From Methanosarcina sp. UBA5 (GTDB lineage: Archaea > Halobacteriota > Methanosarcinia > Methanosarcinales > Methanosarcinaceae), in assembly GCF_002505485.1 (NCBI RefSeq), contig NZ_DAVG01000063.1, positions 1 to 9,832 of the forward strand: a DNA stretch of 9,832 nt. Direction: 5' to 3'. The position numbers and the translations under genes were made by a program. Below, in pieces: positions 5,247 to 9,832 of this stretch (positions within the stretch are counted from its first letter, which is position 1; every line of letters starts with the position of its first letter). The notes beneath the pieces are model-generated. The model did not search any database, was not told the origin of the DNA, and saw nothing but the letters and a program-made list of their open reading frames with translations.

Positions 5247-6004
5247 ACCATGAAAGCTCAGGGTTACTTCGTAAGCTCAGGTCAAGAAACTGCAATCCAA
5301 GGACAGCTTTTCTGGACCGGGTCTCAATGCTTCTCAAAGGTCACTCTAGCCCTGGTTTCATAGTTCCTGCAAGGCTTTTTTCAAGCTTTTCGATCCTCAA
5401 AAAGTTTTGCAGGAAAAGGAAACTCAGGGAAGAGGTAAGCGTTGTCGTAAACCTGTTAAGCCTGGGCCTGCATGCCGATCTTGAGATTTTAAAGACTGAA
5501 GTTTACAGAAATATCCGTGAGATGTCTCTCTTTTCGGATAGAATCCTGATTTTTTATGGTACCTGTGAGCATGCACCTGGAAAACTGGAAGAAGATTTAT
5601 CTGATCTCGAATGCCCGCTTTTCTTCCTGAAAAGACCTAAACGGAGAAACTATAAAGGACTGCACCAGTCTGGCGCTAGGAGGAAACGAAGCTTATGCCA
5701 TAGGGTCATGGCCAAATTTCAGGGCATGGGGACGATCTACCTGACTCCTATGTGGGCTTCTAGCTGGAAGAAATTGGAAAATGAAAACGGGAGTCAGGAC
5801 TTTAACAAGCATTACCTGAAGAATCCCCTCTATTGCCTAGCTCCAAGAATCGATAGTGGACTAGTAGATGATCCGGATTTCCATGTAAATGTTAAAGATT
5901 TCGCCTGCCCCTTTGATATGAAAGTTGTGAACCTAAAAGGAAGCCTGGAAATTACCGAACAGTCATACCTGAACGCCCGAAACGGTGTAACTAAAAAACA
6001 ATAA
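5240..6004 (+). pseudogene. DUF1638-family protein, 5'-truncated with compensating frameshifts
   Basis: The frame is open from 5240 after a TAA at 5237-5239 and reads GENHESSGLLRKLRSRNC, then NPRTAFLDRVSMLLKGHSSP. This looks like family sequence well upstream of the first in-frame ATG (5327), which is therefore an internal methionine; it has no Shine-Dalgarno. Later landmarks are GLHADLEILKTEVYRNI, DRILIFYGTCEH, YLTPMWASSWKKL and an intact C-terminus (NLKGSLEITEQSYLNARN). Between about 5634 and 5725 the main frame is an odd Arg/Lys-rich stretch, while the +1 frame reads DLNGETIKDCTSLALGGNEA, continuing YAIGSWPNFRAWG, which fits the family. So one base was gained in the A run 5630-5633 and one lost near 5730. 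DUF1638 proteins occur mainly in methanogens and have no firm function. The N-terminal part is missing. Confidence 0.7.
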
Positions 6005-6230
6005 AGAAGCTGGTTTAAAAATTTTTATTAAAATTCTATTTAAATTTATGTTATCCCTTTCAGTAGAATAACGGGATAATTCAGTAAATCAAGGGATAGA
6101 AAAGGAAGAACAAGCTTCAATTTATCTTAAACTCTGTCTAACATCTACTAAAATTTATATACTTTCTCACCTTTTTATATCAATAATATATTATACATTC
6201 AAACTCTTTCTAACGATTGAATTCTTTGGG
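6005..6230 (+). promoter_or_regulatory. Upstream region of the histidine kinase gene: TATA boxes and GGGATA repeats
   Basis: Two TATA-like boxes, TTTATATA (6154-6161) and TTTTTATATC (6172-6181), precede the kinase. The second would place a start site near 6200, about 30 bases before the GTG. Further upstream TTATCCC (6051-6057) and GGGATAA (6073-6079) form an inverted repeat. A CAGTA...GGGATA unit also occurs twice in direct order (6061-6080 and 6082-6100), so GGGATA-type sites are present three times. This may be an operator; no regulator is known. Confidence 0.4.
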
Positions 6231-8399
6231 GTGTCCGGAATAGATATTGGTAAAAAGGTTCTTTTAATAACTCTTTTAATTTTTGGTGTTCTTGCGGCTG
6301 CGTTTACGCTTACTCATACCATGCAGCTTTCTAACTTTTTAAGCCTTGAAGAGAAGTATACACGGAATAATGTAGAGAGGGTTCAGAATGCTATTTCAAC
6401 CGAACAGGGATATCTTGATTACATAGCACAGGATTGGGCCTGCTGGAACGAAACCTATAAATTTGTTGAAGACAGAAATCAGATGTTTATACAGGAAAAC
6501 ATTCAGAACCATACTCTTGCCGAGCTTAAAATTAATGTAATGCTTTTTGTGAATAATTCCGGGTCTCTTGTTTATGCAAAATCGGTAGACGTCAACACTG
6601 CACGGGAAACACCAGTTCCTGAAGACCTCCTTAGATTGGTGAAAGATGGAACCCTCCTTACAAAAGGAGAAAATGGAAATATAAGCGGTTTTGTTCTGCT
6701 CGATGGAAAACCTATGTTTATTTCGTGTCATTCTATCCTTACGACAAATTATACAGGTCCTGTGAAGGGAACTGTGATTTTCGGCAAATATTTTGACGAC
6801 AACCTCCTTGAATCCTTTAAAGAAGCTACTCGCTCTTCGCTTTTAATGTATAGTGTTGACGACGATCTTCCTCCTGATTTTCAGGATAAGCTTAACAATT
6901 TTTCACATAGTCCCCAACGGACTATTGTCGAACCTCTCAATGACAGCAGAATAGCTGGCTATTTTGAACTGCTGGACATTTCAGGTAAACCTGCCCTTGT
7001 CATGAGGGCGGATTTTCCAAGAGAAGTTTATTGGAACGGCGAGAGAACCCTGAATAACATGTATTTCTTTCTTTTGCTAATCGGCTTCATGACCGTGGTT
7101 GGGGTTAAATTTGCTCTTGATAAGTTATTCATCTCAAGGCTAATAGAAATTGATAATTTCGTCACCCGGGTTAGATCGGAAAAGGATCTTTCCAGAAGAT
7201 TGTGTCTTAAAGATAACGATGAGCTTTATCGCCTCTCAAGGGAAATAAACGAGATGCTAAATGAGATTTATCTTGCAGATCAGGAACTAAAAACGCAGGA
7301 ACGAGAAAAGAAAGTCCTGCTTGACTCTCTGAACGAACTGGCTATTTTCGCAAACCCTCAACAGAATATTATCTGGGCAAATAAGGCTGCCCTTGAATTT
7401 CTGGAGATGGATCTTCAAAAAGCAGTGGGTCTATGCCTTAAAAATAATCCTAGTATAAGCGGCCCGTTATCCGATTCCCTGGATCTTAAACAAATTTTCG
7501 TGACAGGAAATAGAAAATCAAGAGAATTTACCGGGAAAGATGGCAGAGTCTGGTTTGTTCAGGCAATTCCTGTAACCGAAGAGGACGGAAAGATTATAGG
7601 AGTCCTCGAAACCTGTAGAGATGTTACAGAAAGAAAAACTGCAGAAATCCTTCTTCAGGAAAAGCAAATAGCAGAAGCCGCAAACCGTACCAAGAGCGAA
7701 TTCCTGGCGAATATGAGCCACGAACTGAGAACCCCGCTTAACTCTATAATAGGGTTTTCTGACCTTCTGTATGAACAGGTATACGGCGAATTGAATGAAA
7801 AACAGTTAAAATCTGTAGGGAACATCTCAAAGAGCGGAAAACACCTTCTGAATTTAATAAACGGCATCTTGGATCTCTCGAAAGTAGAAGCCGGAAAAAT
7901 GGAGCTCAGTTATAAACAATTTGAGCTTGTCAGTAAGCTTAGCATAATAAAAAACCTTCTATCTCCTCTAGCCGACCGGAAAAATGTTCAAATTGAAATT
8001 AATATAGATAGCAGCCTTGGCAGTATCTGTGCTGACGAAGCCAGATTTGCTCAAATAATGTACAACCTTGTGGATAACGCCATAAAATTCTCCTCTGAAA
8101 ATGGGCTTGTAAAAATAGGGGCAAGAAAAAAAGGAGGTATGGTAGAAATAACGGTCATGGATACAGGAATTGGAATTAAACCTGAGGACCAGAGCAAACT
8201 TTTCAAGCCTTTCAGTCAGGTTGATTCCTTTTTGTCCAAACAATTTCAGGGAACCGGGCTGGGTCTTTCACTGGTTAAACAGATTGTCCGGCTGCATGGC
8301 GGATATGTATGGTTCAGGAGCAATCCGGGAGAGGGAAGTACTTTTGCTTTCGCAATTCCAATAACAGGCAATAAAAGCCACGGTGAAACTACCGATTAG
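6231..8399 (+). CDS. Membrane-bound sensor histidine kinase (CHASE4-HAMP-PAS-HisKA-HATPase)
   Basis: This complete 722-residue sensor kinase should sense an extracellular or small-molecule signal and autophosphorylate for transfer to an unidentified response regulator. Order: membrane segment 9-29; external CHASE4 domain about 50-270 with the hallmark AQDWACWNETYKF (66-78); membrane segment 277-298; HAMP about 299-350; PAS about 363-470 ending in ETCRDVTERK; a helical linker; HisKA 487-555 with phospho-acceptor His497 in FLANMSHELRTPLN; HATPase 590-715 with N616 (NLVDNAIKF), the DTGIG box at 644-648 and GTGLGL at 674-679. All catalytic boxes look intact. The GTG at 6231 directly follows TTTGGG with no proper Shine-Dalgarno, but the frame needs a start here to keep the first membrane segment. 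The frame is also open upstream, so the start may shift slightly. No receiver or output gene lies nearby; it is an orphan kinase. Confidence 0.92.
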   Translation: MSGIDIGKKVLLITLLIFGVLAAAFTLTHTMQLSNFLSLEEKYTRNNVERVQNAISTEQGYLDYIAQDWACWNETYKFVEDRNQMFIQENIQNHTLAELKINVMLFVNNSGSLVYAKSVDVNTARETPVPEDLLRLVKDGTLLTKGENGNISGFVLLDGKPMFISCHSILTTNYTGPVKGTVIFGKYFDDNLLESFKEATRSSLLMYSVDDDLPPDFQDKLNNFSHSPQRTIVEPLNDSRIAGYFELLDISGKPALVMRADFPREVYWNGERTLNNMYFFLLLIGFMTVVGVKFALDKLFISRLIEIDNFVTRVRSEKDLSRRLCLKDNDELYRLSREINEMLNEIYLADQELKTQEREKKVLLDSLNELAIFANPQQNIIWANKAALEFLEMDLQKAVGLCLKNNPSISGPLSDSLDLKQIFVTGNRKSREFTGKDGRVWFVQAIPVTEEDGKIIGVLETCRDVTERKTAEILLQEKQIAEAANRTKSEFLANMSHELRTPLNSIIGFSDLLYEQVYGELNEKQLKSVGNISKSGKHLLNLINGILDLSKVEAGKMELSYKQFELVSKLSIIKNLLSPLADRKNVQIEINIDSSLGSICADEARFAQIMYNLVDNAIKFSSENGLVKIGARKKGGMVEITVMDTGIGIKPEDQSKLFKPFSQVDSFLSKQFQGTGLGLSLVKQIVRLHGGYVWFRSNPGEGSTFAFAIPITGNKSHGETTD

Positions 8400-8550
8400 T
8401 TAAACTAGCGCTGAGCTAAGGATTAAGGGTTTTACGCTTGTCCTTAAGACAACTGAAAAATTAAATTTGAAAATTAAAAGTTTTTGTTTTTTGCCAGCAG
8501 GTGAACTCAACTCACTACCCGTGCTCAAATCCTATCACTCCGGTTTAAAG
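8400..8550. terminator. Convergent intergenic region with T tract
   Basis: The kinase and the cysteine-cluster gene converge here. TAAGGA (8417-8422) and TCCTTA (8441-8446) can form a weak stem. TTTTTGTTTTTT at 8481-8492 is a good archaeal-type termination tract for the kinase. On the minus strand the same region is also T-rich (CTTTTAATTTTCAAATTTAA), serving the opposing gene. Confidence 0.5.
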
Positions 8551-9246
8551 TTAAAAAACGGGTTCTTCGATCTTCTGACTTAGATTAATATACAGACTGG
8601 CAGTTTCGATCTCGGTCTTCTGTAAACTCAGCAGTTCTTCCAGTGAAAAAACCGCATACTTATTTTTTCCACGCCTGCATTTTTCCAGTTGATCATAATC
8701 AAAAGAGAGATAATCATAGCTAGTTACATACCTTAACCATTCTACTGGAATTGCAAAGCTTGATAAAAGGGGTATAGCAGTTTCAAAGTAAGTCCTGCAC
8801 GCTTTTTTTCTTGACAATTTGCACCAGTTATCAATTGTAAAATTTATTTTTTCATCTTCAAGCGTAATAATTACAGGGTAGATTTTACAGAATATAGGTT
8901 TAAAGTCCCGACAATCACATTCTTTATTTTCTTCGTTTAAAAATGGGCACAACTTTCCTAATTTTAATACATATATTAAAGTTCCGTCATCCATTTTCAG
9001 AACATCCAGGTAGCGAATTTTAAACTCCAAAACGCTTATACCCATTTTTTCTGCCATATACTCTTCTTCCCCAGGCAACAGAGTTCCGATCTTATTATGC
9101 TCGCAGACTCCTCCACATTCACTGCAGATTTTAAAAGTATTTTGATTACTGCCACTGAATATCTTGTGAAAGTGATTATATATTTTCTTTGGTATTTTCT
9201 TGTATAACACCCAAAAACCTCTTTGTAAGCCTTTATACATTTTCAC
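8551..9246 (-). CDS. YkgJ-like Zn/Fe-chelating cysteine-cluster protein
   Basis: The product is 231 residues. A cysteine set spread over residues 41-120 matches the YkgJ (CxxCxxCC) type of putative metal-chelating domain: C41-SE-C44-GGV-C48, then C100-PFL, then C110-D-C112-RDFKPIFC120-KIYPV. C142 and C150 follow in the DNWCKLSRKKAC region. The family is annotated as a zinc- or iron-chelating (Fe-S) domain of unknown reaction; the first cluster here is CxxCxxxC, without the usual double cysteine. The N-terminus (residues 1-35) is basic and aromatic, and the last 80 residues are not recognisable. Translation can start at GTG 9246 or at ATG 9240 two codons later; neither has a strong Shine-Dalgarno. 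The gene is monocistronic, with a TATA-like AAAAATATATG about 55-65 bases upstream. Confidence 0.75.
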   Translation of the reverse strand: MKMYKGLQRGFWVLYKKIPKKIYNHFHKIFSGSNQNTFKICSECGGVCEHNKIGTLLPGEEEYMAEKMGISVLEFKIRYLDVLKMDDGTLIYVLKLGKLCPFLNEENKECDCRDFKPIFCKIYPVIITLEDEKINFTIDNWCKLSRKKACRTYFETAIPLLSSFAIPVEWLRYVTSYDYLSFDYDQLEKCRRGKNKYAVFSLEELLSLQKTEIETASLYINLSQKIEEPVF

Positions 9247-9581
9247 TTTATTTGCCTGATATCAACCTGAAAACCCACTCCTACGGCGTTTCCATTACAT
9301 ATATTTTTAATAAGTGATATTTACATGTATGCCTGGTTGTGCTCCTTATTCAAACATTAAAAAATAATAATAAGTTAAACTTTAAAAAATTAATTTTATA
9401 GTATTAGCATTTCGAAAAAAATAAATACCATAAAAATTTCATAAGATCTCTTCTTTTTACAGGAAGGTAAATATATAAAAATGTACATAGTAAAGTTCTA
9501 TATAAAATAGAAACTGCATTATTTAGGAAAAATTCGGAGGTGACCTGTTTTCTCTGAGTATTTTTACTTAGCGTTTTATGG

Positions 9582-9620
9582 AAAAACAAATTACCTTCGG
9601 AAAACACATTGCCTTCCGGA
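9582..9620. repeat. Imperfect 20-bp tandem repeat
   Basis: AAAAACAAATTACCTTCGG (9582-9600) is followed directly by AAAACACATTGCCTTCCGGA (9601-9620). The two share AAAACA.ATT.CCTTC and GG. Function unknown. Confidence 0.5.
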
Positions 9621-9680
9621 CATAATTACAAGAAAATAGTTCCCTGTTTATGTAGATAGTTAGATTCGGGACATATGTTG

Positions 9681-9722
9681 GTCAGATTATAATAGTCAGT
9701 TTATAATAGTCAGTTTATAATA
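9681..9722. repeat. 14-bp tandem repeat, three copies
   Basis: GTCAGATTATAATA (9681-9694) is followed by two identical GTCAGTTTATAATA units (9695-9708 and 9709-9722), and a partial GTCAG-less continuation (AG) follows. Each unit carries a TATA-like TTATAATA. The array could be a promoter or regulator binding cluster for a gene beyond the window, or simple slippage. Confidence 0.9.
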
Positions 9723-9832
9723 AGAAATCTTCAGAATACCTAGAGAAAGCTAGCGAAAAAATATCTAATTCTTATTAACATGACCTGCTGAATTGGCCGT
9801 GCATTAGTACGTGGTTGATATTTTTTCTATGA

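Larger units (their letters stand above)
9247..9832. other. AT-rich gene-free end of the window
   Basis: No convincing gene is seen in these 586 bases. The only longer frame (minus, 9404-9607) is rich in Phe, Leu and Lys codons, as expected by chance in such AT-rich DNA, and has no ribosome binding site. The stretch contains the promoter area of the cysteine-cluster gene, an imperfect 20-bp direct repeat at 9582-9620 and a 14-bp x3 tandem repeat at 9681-9722. Confidence 0.6.

Noticed and set aside
4924..5337. 137-codon minus-strand frame read as a protein
   Set aside because: It combines one true AI-2E segment with out-of-frame sequence on both sides; an apparent similarity of its N-terminus (MRSIETRSRK) to the transporter is better explained as antisense of the DUF1638 remnant.
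5250..5360. AAGGAG followed by ATG at 5250 as a small gene start
   Set aside because: The Shine-Dalgarno-like sequence sits in the pseudogene junction and the short frame (about 37 codons) shows no family features, while another frame over the same bases reads as DUF1638.
9404..9607. 67-codon minus-strand frame near the window end
   Set aside because: It is in very AT-rich DNA, has no Shine-Dalgarno, no recognisable motif and a composition expected by chance.

Overview
The window looks like an accessory, gene-poor stretch of a methanogenic archaeon, most likely Methanosarcina or a close relative. The reasons are: AT-rich intergenic DNA with archaeal TATA-like boxes, a DUF1638-type protein remnant (a family I know mainly from methanogens), a CHASE4/HAMP/PAS histidine kinase of the kind these genomes carry in many copies, and two degenerate repeats close to the CRISPR repeat I remember for Methanosarcina mazei. 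The genus call is inference; no rRNA or other marker gene is present.

Layout. 1-284 (-) is the 5' part of an IS630-type transposase cut by the window edge and broken by a one-base frameshift. 456-1016 (-) is a UPF0114/YqhA-type membrane protein, and 1347-1853 (-) a DUF1269-type membrane protein; both have good Shine-Dalgarno sites, and several hairpins lie between them. 1854-2525 has no intact gene but holds a 12-bp x3 tandem repeat and possible transposon scraps. 2526-3554 (-) is an intact AI-2E/PerM-family transporter. 3555-4181 is non-coding and holds the best hidden signal: two decayed CRISPR repeats separated by exactly 36 bases, the first carrying an internal 25-bp tandem duplication. 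4182-4520 (+) is a small zinc-ribbon protein. 4844-about 5246 (-) is the C-terminal remnant of a second AI-2E transporter, joined directly to a 5'-truncated DUF1638 remnant (about 5240-6004, +) that also carries a compensating frameshift pair. 6231-8399 (+) is a complete membrane-bound sensor histidine kinase. 8551-9246 (-) is a YkgJ-like cysteine-cluster protein. The last 586 bases are AT-rich, with tandem repeats and no convincing gene.

Functionally this is not one operon. The intact genes are mostly single transcription units for membrane or sensory proteins. The pseudogenes, transposon remnants, CRISPR relic and many short tandem repeats point to repeated rearrangement and decay. I see no cas genes, no response regulator beside the kinase and no RNA genes. 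No complete, clearly new system is visible; the relic CRISPR-like locus and the fused pseudogene pair are the most informative observations.
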